64,000 nt of DNA from Thalassovita taeanensis. Lineage in GTDB: Bacteria > Pseudomonadota > Alphaproteobacteria > Rhodobacterales > Rhodobacteraceae. The notes under the pieces were generated by a model. It did no database searches. It had not been told where the DNA came from and was given only the letters and a program-made list of their open reading frames with translations. The position numbers were made by a program, and so were the translations under genes. Where the stretch lies: NCBI RefSeq assembly GCF_900110775.1, contig NZ_FOEP01000018.1:1-64000 (forward strand), read 5' to 3'. How positions within the stretch are numbered: position 1 is the first letter of the stretch; the number at the start of each line of letters is the position of its first letter. Positions 8,649-16,553 of the stretch are shown here, piece by piece.

Positions 8649-9122
8649 ATGTCTGCCACAACCATCATCGACACAGCCCCCCTCGGGGCGCTCATTCGCT
8701 ACACCGACGACAGCCCCAAGCCACCGGCACGCTTCACCAAGAAGCTGGCGGCCTGGGAGCGCTCGAACGGTGTAGGCCGTCTCGTGAAGAAGGAGCCGCC
8801 CCGGGCCTATCCGACCTGGACGGCTCCCGCGTCGTTTACGCTGCATGAGGGCAACTTCTCCTCGGACGGGGTGATCCTCGTGACCATCATGCGCAGCCAT
8901 TCCGCTGACAGCACCCTCGTCTTCGAGGTGGCCGAGGATCCGAAGCCCGGGCAGGTGCGCGTGCTTCTGGACTTCGGCGGCAACACGGAGCTGCTGCATT
9001 TGGCGGAGTCCGTCACCGCAGCCGAGCTTTGGATCGCCAAGGAAGGATACCGCAATGCGCGGCTCGAAATCGTCGGCGATGAAGAGGGCGAAAGGGCAGG
9101 GGGAGCGGACCTGGCCGCCTGA
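8649..9122 (+). CDS. hypothetical plasmid protein
   Basis: A 157-residue soluble protein of unknown function. The first part is rich in Pro/Lys (KPPARFTKKLAAWERSNGVGRLVKKEPPRAYPTW). The second half looks like a beta-rich fold (GVILVTIMRSHSADSTLVFEVAEDPKPGQ, VRVLLDFGGNTELLHLAESVTAAELWIAKEGY). No signal peptide or membrane segment. ATGAGGA precedes the ATG. A stem-loop lies directly behind it. I do not recognise a family. Confidence 0.75.
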   Translation: MSATTIIDTAPLGALIRYTDDSPKPPARFTKKLAAWERSNGVGRLVKKEPPRAYPTWTAPASFTLHEGNFSSDGVILVTIMRSHSADSTLVFEVAEDPKPGQVRVLLDFGGNTELLHLAESVTAAELWIAKEGYRNARLEIVGDEEGERAGGADLAA

Positions 9123-9136
9123 GCCCAACTGAAACC

Positions 9137-9164
9137 GAGGGGCCCGCCCAAGCGCGGGCCTCTC
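9137..9164 (+). terminator. hairpin after the 157-residue ORF
   Basis: GGCCCGC (9141-9147) pairs with GCGGGCC (9154-9160) and the flanking GAGG/TCTC add further pairs. No U-run follows. It is placed right after the stop codon, so transcription attenuation or 3' end protection is likely. Confidence 0.45.
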
Positions 9165-9509
9165 ATCCATCACAACCTTGTCCTTTGAGTTCGCGGGGCG
9201 CCAAAGGAGCCATCCCCAAGGAAGAACGTCTTCAACCAAGAGCGTGGCCGGGAGGCTAGCGGCGTTCCAAGCATCAGCGGGACAATCGGCTCCTGACGTT
9301 GGGGGACCATCCCCCGCTCGCCATTCCCTTCCTTGCCCCGAATTCTGTCTTCGAGATCAACCCGCGAGGGGTCGGACTACGGGCGAGCCCGTGCCGCCGG
9401 GCGGATTCGGACGAGCCGAACGCACCCGGTGATGTCAGCCAGTCTTCGGGCCTTCGAGGTCCTGTCGCGCGGGGGATGGTCCCCCGCCTCCAAGACAGGA
9501 GCCAAACAG
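9165..9509 (+). promoter_or_regulatory. leader region ahead of a 54-codon ORF, with a pair of 15-bp hairpin repeats and leader family B hairpin
   Basis: No convincing gene. GGGGGACCATCCCCC at 9301-9315 recurs as its reverse complement at 9471-9485, and each copy is itself a hairpin. The second copy lies inside a larger stem TCCTGTC (9460-9466)/GACAGGA (9494-9500) that ends 9 bases before the ATG. The same outer stem and an inner GGGA/TCCC hairpin occur before ssb. A long stable leader ahead of such a small ORF points to post-transcriptional control. Confidence 0.5.
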
Positions 9510-9674
9510 ATGTCCCGCAAAGATGCTCACGCCTTCGCCGCCTCCCTCGCCGCCACGCTCATGGTCTCGATCGTCGTCTTCCAGGCAGGGGATGGAACCT
9601 TCGGCGCCGTCCCCGCCGACGAAATCGACGGCGACGAGGTCGTGATCGTCTCGGAGTACGATCCCTTCGGGTGA
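9510..9674 (+). CDS. small hypothetical protein, 54 residues, probable membrane or exported peptide
   Basis: Starts MSRKDAHAFAASLAATLMVS and continues with a hydrophobic stretch to about residue 24. This is followed by an acidic tail rich in Asp/Glu (VPADEIDGDEVVIVSEYDPFG). A positively charged N-terminus plus one hydrophobic segment suggests a single-pass or secreted peptide. GACAGGAG near the ATG may serve as ribosome binding site within the leader hairpin. Function unknown. Confidence 0.55.
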   Translation: MSRKDAHAFAASLAATLMVSIVVFQAGDGTFGAVPADEIDGDEVVIVSEYDPFG

Positions 9675-9754
9675 GGCTTTGGCCTCACTTCCCGAAGGCC
9701 CGGGCACGGCGCAGGTGCGCCTCCGGGCCTATCGCCGACCAAGTGATCGGCGAT
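9671..9754 (+). repeat. three successive hairpins behind the 54-codon ORF
   Basis: GTGAGGC/GCCTCAC at 9671-9688, AGGCCCGG/CCGGGCCT at 9696-9730 and ATCGCCGA/TCGGCGAT at 9731-9754 follow one another with almost no gap. The first overlaps the stop codon. They may terminate transcription or form a stable 3' end. The remaining bases to 9900 hold nothing I recognise. Confidence 0.45.
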
Positions 9755-9903
9755 GCCGATCTGAGGCACGCCGGTGTGCCACCCTGGCGCAGATCGTGGT
9801 GCGCACAGGCCGCTGGGAGCCGACCTTCACCGCGAAGCGCACGAATGGCAGCGCAAAGCAGCGGGCTGACACTACAACCATCGAAGCATCGGGAAAATTT
9901 CAC

Positions 9904-9935
9904 TTGCCTTTAAGAAACACAACATCGTATGATGT
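9904..9935 (+). promoter_or_regulatory. promoter with overlapping operator of the orphan/XRE-ImmA pair
   Basis: A TTGCCT -35 (9904-9909) and TATGAT -10 (9928-9933) are separated by 18 bp. The inverted repeat ACATC-GTAT-GATGT (9922-9935) covers the -10 box, the usual place for an autorepressor. The XRE-type HTH protein encoded second in the operon is the obvious candidate to bind it. Confidence 0.55.
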
Positions 9936-9959
9936 AGAAAATCTTAAAGGGGCTGAGCA

Positions 9960-10583
9960 TTGCCGTCATTCAACACTGTGATAGTCTCCACGCTGGTGGA
10001 CGTTGAAACCCGCCTTGAGGACTTTGACGTCACTCGCCAGCAGATCATGGCTATCGGACAAACCGCCCGCGCCTATGCGGACGACGCCAGCCCCTCCATG
10101 CCGCTCAACGCGGCTGGAATGTTGTCTTACATTCACGGCGTTGGCGAACTCCGCCAGCAGCTTGTCGGTCCTGACTATGTGCCGGACAGAACTTGCGGCA
10201 TTGAAGCGGTTGTAAAACGTGATCGCACTGTCCGCATTGGCTTCCAGAACGTTGATAAATGCTGTGTGAATATGCCGCCCCTGCCACGCTCCGAAAAGGG
10301 TAGTGGCGCGGAAAGCCTTTCTGGACCCGATTTGTTTGTCAACGCAGGTATGAAACCCGGCCCCCTCACCGCCGTATTGAAGGACGGTATCCGTACCTAC
10401 TATGTCATGGTTGGCCTTGATGGCAGTGTGGAACTGTCTTGTCCCGTGATCGAAAAGGGTAAGTTTGTTCACTGGATGGAACGGATATACATCTATTCGC
10501 CTGACAGCGACTGGGAGGCAGACCCGCAAACCGATACCGGCCCCATTGAAGACTTCGACATCACCGTTTCCTTCAAACACTAA
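9960..10583 (+). CDS. hypothetical protein encoded with an XRE-ImmA protein
   Basis: A 207-residue protein of unknown function. It starts at a TTG with AAAGGGG well spaced upstream. The sequence looks like a mixed alpha/beta protein without signal peptide; it has a CC pair (VDKCCVNMPP) and two aromatic patches (GIRTYYVMVG, WMERIYIYSPDSDWE). Its TAA stop overlaps the ATG of the next gene (TAATG), so the two are co-translated. A gene tightly coupled to an XRE-ImmA regulator is often the regulated effector or toxin partner, but nothing in this protein proves that. Confidence 0.75.
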   Translation: MPSFNTVIVSTLVDVETRLEDFDVTRQQIMAIGQTARAYADDASPSMPLNAAGMLSYIHGVGELRQQLVGPDYVPDRTCGIEAVVKRDRTVRIGFQNVDKCCVNMPPLPRSEKGSGAESLSGPDLFVNAGMKPGPLTAVLKDGIRTYYVMVGLDGSVELSCPVIEKGKFVHWMERIYIYSPDSDWEADPQTDTGPIEDFDITVSFKH

Positions 10584-11653
10584 TGTTCAACGCAGATCGT
10601 CTCAAAACAGCCCGCGAACGGCGGATGCTGACAGCGAAGGGACTCGCAGAGCGCGTAGGCGTGTCTGCGGTCACTCTCTCAAAGTATGAAAACGGGCATC
10701 CGCCCGATGAAGCGACAGCGAAGCGCCTGGCGTTCGCGCTTTCCTATCCAATTGATTTCTTTTACCGGGAAGCGCCAGAGCGTATTGATACCGACGCCGT
10801 TAGCTTCCGCAGTCTGTCGCGTATGAAGGCCAAAGAGCGCCGAGCTGCAGAAGCAGCGGGATCGTTGGGAATCGAGCTTTACGAGTGGATCGACTCCCGC
10901 TTCAACCTGCCCGCCGCCGACCTTATCGACCTGAGCAAAGAGCGCAGCCGCCCGCATGTCGCCGCCCGCCTTCTGCGCCAGCATTGGGGCATAGGCGACA
11001 GGCCTATAGGAAACGTTCTCAAGCTGATCGAGTCAAAGGGTATTCGCGTCCTTTCCCTGTCGGAAGCGACCAAGCATGTTGACGCTTTCTCGTTTTGGCG
11101 CGGGGAACATCCCTATGTTTTCTTGAACCAAGAGAAGACGGCGGAACGGTCCATCTTTGATACGGCACATGAGCTTGGACACCTTGTCTTGCATCACCAC
11201 GCAGGGTCGAAAGCCGACAAAGAGGCAGAGACGCAGGCCGACAGATTTGCATCGGCATTCCTCATGCCCGAAAACGACATGATGGACTATGCGCACCTTT
11301 TCACAGTTGGGCAGATCATTTCGGCCAAGAAGCGTTGGAAGGTATCGGCCATGGCCTTGGCATACCGCCTCAATTCTCTGGGCTATATCAGTGAATGGAA
11401 CTACCGTTCTTTGCTGATCGAGCTTGGGAAGCGAGGCTATCGAAGCGGCGAGCCAGACGGAATCGAGCGTGAGGTTTCGACCGTGCTCGCAAAGGTCTTG
11501 GCCGCTCTTTGGTCAAAGGGCATGACTAAGGACGACATCGCCAAAGACCTTGGGATTCCTTTGGGGGAAATCGAGGCCCTTATTTTCCGACTGTCGCCAG
11601 ATCAACGGGCCGTTAATGAGCCGCACAAACCGGCGCTGCGAGTGGTGAAGTAG
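10583..11653 (+). CDS. XRE-family HTH fused to ImmA/IrrE metallopeptidase
   Basis: A 356-residue COG2856-type protein. An XRE helix-turn-helix occupies residues 4-58 (GLAERVGVSAVTLSKYENG). A zinc peptidase domain follows with HELGH at 196-200 and the downstream ETQADRFASAFLMP segment supplying the third metal ligand. The last 90 residues form a second HTH-like region (MTKDDIAKDLGIPLGEIEALIF). ImmA-like peptidases relieve repression by cleaving a repressor, as in ICEBs1; the fusion could switch its own operon in response to a signal. It is coupled to the 207-residue gene upstream. Confidence 0.88.
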   Translation: MFNADRLKTARERRMLTAKGLAERVGVSAVTLSKYENGHPPDEATAKRLAFALSYPIDFFYREAPERIDTDAVSFRSLSRMKAKERRAAEAAGSLGIELYEWIDSRFNLPAADLIDLSKERSRPHVAARLLRQHWGIGDRPIGNVLKLIESKGIRVLSLSEATKHVDAFSFWRGEHPYVFLNQEKTAERSIFDTAHELGHLVLHHHAGSKADKEAETQADRFASAFLMPENDMMDYAHLFTVGQIISAKKRWKVSAMALAYRLNSLGYISEWNYRSLLIELGKRGYRSGEPDGIEREVSTVLAKVLAALWSKGMTKDDIAKDLGIPLGEIEALIFRLSPDQRAVNEPHKPALRVVK

Positions 11654-11785
11654 CACTGCAAAGCCGGATCCATGAAAGTGTGACGATCACCCGATTCGGC
11701 AGTTAATTGTCCGCTCTGTCCAGTCCTGTCATTTCCCGATGCTGTATAGAAAGGCGGTTCAGGGTCGATCGCGTCGCCCACACCC

Positions 11786-12106
11786 TCAACTTATGGCTAG
11801 GTCGCTCGCTGTGTTGCCCGCGTCTAACGCCTCCACGAACCACTGCGGTTTGCGCCCTCGACCGGACCAAGTGAGCGCCGGGTTCTCAGGGTGCCGGTAC
11901 TTCGCCGCTCCAGGCACCCGCGTGGTTTTCATCTCAGTGCCGACAAGTTCGGCCAGAGAGTAGCCCATTTCTCTGGCCACAGCTTCGACCTTGGTGCGGG
12001 CTTCCGCCTTCTGTCGAGCCTCAAAGGTGGAGATCGCCTTGGCGATGTCCTTCTGCATTTTCTTCAGCTCGGGAAGCGACAACGCCTCGAGATCGTAATC
12101 AGCCAT
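11786..12106 (-). CDS. H-NS family nucleoid-associated protein
   Basis: A 106-residue H-NS-type protein. The N-terminal coiled-coil oligomerisation region (LSLPELKKMQKDIAKAIS and an Ala/Glu/Lys-rich helix to about residue 55) is followed by the C-terminal DNA-binding motif YRHPENPALTWSGRGRKPQWF at about 72-92. Such proteins silence AT-rich acquired DNA and are common on alphaproteobacterial plasmids. An AT-richer exported-protein operon lies about 1 kb away. The start at 12106 gives the usual length. Confidence 0.87.
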   Translation of the reverse strand: MADYDLEALSLPELKKMQKDIAKAISTFEARQKAEARTKVEAVAREMGYSLAELVGTEMKTTRVPGAAKYRHPENPALTWSGRGRKPQWFVEALDAGNTASDLAIS

Positions 12107-12482
12107 GCTATGCCTCGTGTCCTGAATGTTCCGGTATCGATAGCCCGCCGCGGCACGGTCCCGCAACTCCCGTCGGCAGGTGGCAGGTGAAGATGGTTGG
12201 TTGATCCATAGTCTTTGCCGCCACAGGGGTGCTGGGCTTGGGTTCAGGCAGCCCCGATTGGCCGGATGACAGGGTCTGGCATGGGCTCCCCGCGCATCTC
12301 TGTCTCCCGGGCCATCCCTTCGACTGACAATCCCCTAATCCCGTTCGGGCTCCTGCGCGCAACCCCGCGTCAGTCCGGGCCGTGTTGCCCCTTTGGGGCT
12401 GCCCGCTCCACCCCGGTCCTCTGGGGGTTTCCGGCGTCCGTTCCGTCCACGTGCACGCGTCACCCGACGGGCTTTTTCCGGG
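12107..12482. other. intergenic region between the divergent hns-like gene and ssb
   Basis: About 375 bases, GC-rich, holding the promoters of two divergent genes. I see no conserved reading frame with a plausible protein and no clear repeat except the ssb leader hairpin that follows. Confidence 0.4.
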
Positions 12483-12513
12483 TCTTGTCGAAGGGACGGT
12501 CCCGAAGACAGGA
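12483..12513 (+). promoter_or_regulatory. structured ssb leader, family B hairpin
   Basis: TCTTGTC (12483-12489) pairs with GACAGGA (12507-12513) with one G-U pair. Inside is a symmetric GAA/GAA internal loop and a GGGA/TCCC hairpin with loop CGG. It ends 16 bases before the ssb ATG. The same outer stem around a GC hairpin is found before the 54-codon ORF (9460-9500). An RNA-level control element, or a binding site for a protein, is likely. Confidence 0.5.
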
Positions 12514-12529
12514 CACACAGGAGCTTATC

Positions 12530-12934
12530 ATGCAGAACATCGTCATCCTCGCCGGCAACATCGGTCAGACCCCCGAAGTCCGCACTACCCAGGGCGGCAC
12601 CAAGATCACCAACTTCAGCCTCGCCACCTCCCGCCCCCGCCTCTCGGAAGGTCGCGTCCTGCGCGACGAGAACGGCTACCGGGTCATGGACACGGAATGG
12701 CACCGCATCACCTGCTTCAACGGTCTCGGCAAGACGGTCGCGGAGCATTGCGAGAAGGGCATGAAGGTCCTCGTCCACGGCCGCATCCACTACACCAAGT
12801 GGATCGACAGCATGGGGAACGACCGCTACGGCTGCGAGATCATCGCCGAGAAGGTCGACTTCCTGAGCCGCCCGAAGTCGGCAGAAAACGAAAACCCCGA
12901 GCTGGTCGACCGCGACGACGAGATCCCGTTCTGA
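12530..12934 (+). CDS. ssb: single-stranded DNA-binding protein
   Basis: A 134-residue SSB. The OB fold covers about residues 1-112 (MQNIVILAGNIGQTPEVR, TKITNFSLATSR, WHRITCFNGLGKTVAEHCEKGMKVLVHGRIHYTKW). It ends in DDEIPF, the acidic tip that recruits partner proteins in bacterial SSBs. It is shorter than chromosomal SSBs because the linker is reduced, as in many plasmid copies. AGGAG precedes the ATG. A structured leader lies before it and a GC hairpin after it. Confidence 0.95.
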   Translation: MQNIVILAGNIGQTPEVRTTQGGTKITNFSLATSRPRLSEGRVLRDENGYRVMDTEWHRITCFNGLGKTVAEHCEKGMKVLVHGRIHYTKWIDSMGNDRYGCEIIAEKVDFLSRPKSAENENPELVDRDDEIPF

Positions 12935-12952
12935 AAACGGGGTCTCCCCCTC

Positions 12953-12978
12953 GGCCCGGCGAGGAAACCCGCCGGGCC
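12953..12978 (+). terminator. hairpin after ssb
   Basis: A perfect 9-bp stem GGCCCGGCG/CGCCGGGCC with an 8-nt loop, 18 bases after the ssb stop. It is followed by TCAAG rather than a U-run, so it is an imperfect intrinsic terminator. Confidence 0.5.
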
Positions 12979-13044
12979 TCAAGATCATCCAAGTCAATAA
13001 GAAGCGGAGAGATTACCTAATGTCAGTATAGAATTACTGAATAA

Positions 13045-13701
13045 TTAGGGGGCAGTGGGGCATGTAACCGCAGACAACGGGTCGAGCAGACTTCCCACAC
13101 AATTCGGAAAACGTGACCGAAAGATATGGAAATCACGAGCACGCTCCTGAAACTCGACAAAGTCGGCATTTAGGAGAAAATCCAGATCCTCACGCTGGCG
13201 AAAAATTTCAATAGAGAGATCAATCCCATCGCGATCTCCAATCCGTTGTAAATATGCGCGCTCTCGAATGTCAGATCCCCAGATATTTAGAACGATGGCC
13301 AATCGCAAAAAGGCAACAGGCGTAGATCTGATGAAGCTGCAAAACGAAGAAGGATATTCCGTCACCTTGCAGCCCACATTGGCCAGTGCAATAACTACTG
13401 ATGTTGGAATCGCATTCTGATCCAGAACGCTCGTTCTTCCTTGTTCTGATGCCCAGTTTTCGATAGATTGCACTGCTGCCTCTTGGAGATAGAAGTCCAA
13501 ACTCCTCATCGTTGCATCGATACTGAATTCTTGGAAATCGATGTCAGCGCCGAGCGAAAATGCATGGTCAAGCTCTCTTGCCATGGTTTCACCAAACTCG
13601 TAGTTCAAATCTGGTATTGAGTACTCTTCTTGAGCTACTCCCCCTGTCGGCAGCGACATGGCTAACCAAAAACTTGTTAGGGCAAGCGCTAACTTTCGCA
13701 T
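13045..13701 (-). CDS. hypothetical exported protein, second gene of an AT-richer operon
   Basis: A 218-residue protein with a signal peptide at about residues 1-23 (MRKLALALTSFWLAMSLPTG, cleavage near GVAQ-EE). The mature part is mostly helical and acidic, with four cysteines (about residues 109, 120, 202 and 215) that could form disulfides in the periplasm. Its start lies inside the end of the upstream gene (13-base overlap), so the two are translationally coupled. Base composition is clearly richer in A/T than in flanking genes. I recognise no family. Confidence 0.7.
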   Translation of the reverse strand: MRKLALALTSFWLAMSLPTGGVAQEEYSIPDLNYEFGETMARELDHAFSLGADIDFQEFSIDATMRSLDFYLQEAAVQSIENWASEQGRTSVLDQNAIPTSVVIALANVGCKVTEYPSSFCSFIRSTPVAFLRLAIVLNIWGSDIRERAYLQRIGDRDGIDLSIEIFRQREDLDFLLNADFVEFQERARDFHIFRSRFPNCVGSLLDPLSAVTCPTAP

Positions 13702-15125
13702 TGCTGGCCTCCAGAATGATAGTAAACTGATAGAGAGCGAGAATTTTCCAGCCAGTTTTGGAAGAGATATTCGGCCGAATCAGAAAAATCGTAAGACTCC
13801 ACAAGAGCACCCTGGGTCCGCGCATATTCAAGCTCAGGTCCACTTAGATTGAAATGCTTTACCTCAACAACACTTCTCCTGCCGTTATCCGCCAATGTCA
13901 AATCAGCCAAATCAGAGTAGGCAAACCACGAATTAGGAAGAAACTTATCGTCGACATACAGCCTTTCTCCAAGTTCATCGATCACGAGATTAAAAGAAGC
14001 AATTCCTGCTGATGAAGGTAAAATCACAATGCCGTCTGCATTCTCGGGCACAAAGCTTTCGTTAAACAGTACAGACCAGCTGCTTAGATCGTCGTTCACT
14101 CTGCCTATTAACGTACCTGCTGGAACGAAAGAGGCAGTGGAGCTCACGTTCGATAATTGTACTATACAGTTCTGGCATGGAACGAGCGCAGACACGTCAT
14201 AAAAAATCTGCGCAACGACCTCGCTAATAGAAGATTGCAGAGTTTCCCTTCGAAACTCCAATTGTTGGCGTATCCGTTCACTTCGCGCCATCAGATCTGA
14301 CGCTTCTCCTTCAAGCAATGCAAGCTCAATATCCCTTCGCCGTGAGGCAAGGTCCAACTCGGCGTCTAGTGCATTTCCATTATTGAGTCTGCTTGCATCA
14401 GTTCCAAATAAATCGGGAAAGTACGAATCAAGATAACCCAACATTTGTTCGTAAGCTTCGCGTCGGGCGGTTGGATTGGGGATCCGTGGACCGTCTTCGC
14501 CGCCGTTGTCAAGTAGCGACCATTGAGAGGAGTATAGCGAAGGTGCTGCAAGGATTGACGAGAGCCTTCGCTCTTGCAGTTGAATATCTAGAAGAAGAGC
14601 TCTTTCGTTTAAATTGCGCTGTATCTGGGCCTCGACTATGGTAAGATCGCTTATGGATTGATCAATCTCTTGTCGATAGCCCTCGAGCAGTCTCATGGTC
14701 TGCGAAATCTCAATTGGCAATTGTGGATCGAAGAACGAATAGGCCCCATTCAGAGTTCGTCGGGCAGCTAGCGACTCAATTGCAGTACCGCCCAAGTCTT
14801 GACCTTCAAGAAGCACATCCAAGAGGCGTGTGTCTTGTAGAACCTCGGCAGGTTCGCTGTTGCTAGAATAAAGAGAAAATAGGTATTGCATGAGCAAAGG
14901 ATCTAGTGAACTGGGTGGAGATAGAAAAGGCGTTAAGATGAGAAGTTCTGTTTCAGTAGATTGGATAAACCCACTTCTTGGCGCAAAAAGTAGTCTGTTA
15001 AAATTTGGTCCAACAGCAACAACCTCAACATTTGCGGAGCAGTAGATCCCTGCCTCTTGTGCAACGGATTGAGCAGCCACTAGAGACGAGGTTAAGCACA
15101 ACGTTCCCAGAATAGTCTTTTTCAT
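13689..15125 (-). CDS. hypothetical exported coiled-coil protein, adaptor-like layout
   Basis: A 478-residue protein. The start at 15125 is chosen because it begins a clear signal peptide (MKKTILGTLCLTSSLVAAQSVAQ). A short beta-like segment RLLFAPRSGFI near residue 37 is followed by a long helical region rich in Leu/Gln/Arg (about 140-310, coiled-coil). Then comes ASFVPAGTLIGRVND near 338 and a beta-rich C-terminal part. A split half-motif around a helical hairpin is the layout of periplasmic adaptor (HlyD-like) proteins, but the identity is an inference from layout only. Cysteines occur as CQNC near residue 318. It is AT-richer than its neighbours. Confidence 0.65.
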   Translation of the reverse strand: MKKTILGTLCLTSSLVAAQSVAQEAGIYCSANVEVVAVGPNFNRLLFAPRSGFIQSTETELLILTPFLSPPSSLDPLLMQYLFSLYSSNSEPAEVLQDTRLLDVLLEGQDLGGTAIESLAARRTLNGAYSFFDPQLPIEISQTMRLLEGYRQEIDQSISDLTIVEAQIQRNLNERALLLDIQLQERRLSSILAAPSLYSSQWSLLDNGGEDGPRIPNPTARREAYEQMLGYLDSYFPDLFGTDASRLNNGNALDAELDLASRRRDIELALLEGEASDLMARSERIRQQLEFRRETLQSSISEVVAQIFYDVSALVPCQNCIVQLSNVSSTASFVPAGTLIGRVNDDLSSWSVLFNESFVPENADGIVILPSSAGIASFNLVIDELGERLYVDDKFLPNSWFAYSDLADLTLADNGRRSVVEVKHFNLSGPELEYARTQGALVESYDFSDSAEYLFQNWLENSRSLSVYYHSGGQQCES

Positions 15126-15208
15126 TGGTGGCACGCTCCGTTGGTTGACACACCCTAGATCGCTTGCTGCGATGGTTCGATGATGCACCATTCTCCATGA
15201 ATTGTCAG

Positions 15209-15238
15209 CCTTCAGGAACGAGAGCCCACTTCTGAAGG
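15209..15238. repeat. inverted repeat upstream of the exported-protein operon
   Basis: CCTTCAG and CTGAAGG form a perfect 7-bp inverted repeat with a 16-base spacer. It lies about 85 bases before the minus-strand start at 15125 and before the plus-strand leader at 15270, so it could be an operator for either direction. Confidence 0.4.
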
Positions 15239-15269
15239 AAAAACATGTGTTTCATAGGCAGAGTGAGAG

Positions 15270-15341
15270 GGGTGCCGGTTACCCGGTGACGGGTTGAAGG
15301 TCGGGAGAGTGGCTTCCGGCGCCTGTCGCGGGAGATAGCCG
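15270..15341 (+). promoter_or_regulatory. conserved 5' leader, family A, copy 2
   Basis: Contains the ordered blocks GGTGCCGGTT, GGTGACGGG, TCGGGAGAGTGGCTTC, GGCGCC and GGGAGATA directly before the ATG at 15342. Matching blocks occur in the same order and spacing at 6299-6371 and 17149-17217. Confidence 0.65.
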
Positions 15342-16541
15342 ATGGGCGTTGTGGAAGTTATGGATCCGGTCGTACCGGCGCGGGCTGGTGGCTGGAAGGT
15401 GGACGCGAGCCGGGGTGAGCGGAACGGGCGGGTGTCGTCCGAATGGTTCAACCGGCCCGATGACGAGCGGTATCTGTCGCTCGACGATCTCTGGGCCAAT
15501 GTGAAGGGCCGGTCGGAACGCAGCCGCAGCCGGGTGGTACAGACGGCGGATATCCGGGTCGAGGCTGCGCGCGACAACCCCGAGCGGTTGCACCTGATAC
15601 TGCCGAAAGCGCATGAACCTGTTGCGCCGACGCATTGGGCGTTTGGCCAACTTGCCAGTATCGTCGGCGCTCCGGCGTCCTATCTGCGGCAGTTGCCCGC
15701 GCCGCTGGCGGGGATCAATCTGCAGTATGGCCTGACCAATCATCGCGCCGAGCAGGTCAAAACCTTCGAGACCGAGGATGGCCGCACCGAGCTGCGCGCC
15801 GTGACCGGCCCCGACTATGGCCGCATCCATGACCACGAGTTGGTCGAGGCGGTGCAGCGCATCGCGGGTAATGGCACGGGCGACACGCGCTGGAAGGTGC
15901 CGGGCGTGCTCGACTGGTCGACCGGGGTCTACAACCCCGATGTCGAGATCAGCCGCGATACGACCACGCTCTATGCCTCGGACCGCGATGTCTTCCTGTT
16001 CCTGGTCGACGATCGCAACCCGATCGAAGCGGGCAAGCTGCCCGATGGCTCGCCCGATCTCTACTTTCGGGGGTTCTACTGCTGGAACTCCGAGGTGGGG
16101 GCAAAGACCCTCGGCATGGCGAGCTTTTACCTGCGGGCGGTGTGCCAGAACCGCAACCTCTGGGGCGTCGAGGATTTTCAGGAGATCAAGATCCGCCACT
16201 CGAAATACGCCGCCTCCCGCTTTGCCCATGAGGCGGCCCCGGCGCTGACGCGGTTTGCCAATTCCTCGCCACAGGGCTTCGTGAACGGCATCAAGGCGGC
16301 GCGGCAGCAGATCGTCGCGCGGACGGACGAGGACAGGGATGACTTCCTGCGCAAACGCGGCTTCTCGAAAGCCGAATCCGGCAAGATCATCGAGAAGGTG
16401 CTGATGGAAGAGGGCCGCCCGCCCGAGAGCATCTTCGACTTCGTGCAGGGCATCACGCGGCTCGCGCGCGACAAGACCCAGCAGGATGCGCGGCTCGACA
16501 TGGAAGGGCGCGCCAAGAAGCTGCTCGACCGGGTCGGCTGA
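15342..16541 (+). CDS. DUF932 domain plasmid protein
   Basis: A 399-residue protein of the DUF932 (phage/plasmid-like) family. Recognisable segments are APTHWAFGQLASIVGAPASYLRQLP (about residues 92-116), the TGPDYGRIHDHELVEAV region near 155-170, and YFRGFYCWNSEVGAKTLGMASFYLRAVCQNRNLWG near 241-275. The family is widespread on plasmids and phages and has no agreed molecular role. GGGAGATA upstream supports the start; an ATG at 15360 is an alternative. It carries family A leader copy 2 and is closed by a strong hairpin. Confidence 0.85.
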   Translation: MGVVEVMDPVVPARAGGWKVDASRGERNGRVSSEWFNRPDDERYLSLDDLWANVKGRSERSRSRVVQTADIRVEAARDNPERLHLILPKAHEPVAPTHWAFGQLASIVGAPASYLRQLPAPLAGINLQYGLTNHRAEQVKTFETEDGRTELRAVTGPDYGRIHDHELVEAVQRIAGNGTGDTRWKVPGVLDWSTGVYNPDVEISRDTTTLYASDRDVFLFLVDDRNPIEAGKLPDGSPDLYFRGFYCWNSEVGAKTLGMASFYLRAVCQNRNLWGVEDFQEIKIRHSKYAASRFAHEAAPALTRFANSSPQGFVNGIKAARQQIVARTDEDRDDFLRKRGFSKAESGKIIEKVLMEEGRPPESIFDFVQGITRLARDKTQQDARLDMEGRAKKLLDRVG

Positions 16542-16553
16542 TAGAACGCCCAA

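Noticed and set aside
7887-9239. 450-residue open frame on the minus strand opposite the ParB-like gene
   Set aside because: Mirror frame of a GC-rich coding strand. It has no domain signature, no ribosome binding site and spans the hairpin and promoter between two real genes.
12483-12513. Known STAXI RNA motif for the ssb leader
   Set aside because: The gene association is suggestive but the repeated pseudoknot typical of STAXI was not recognised; a covariance search would decide.
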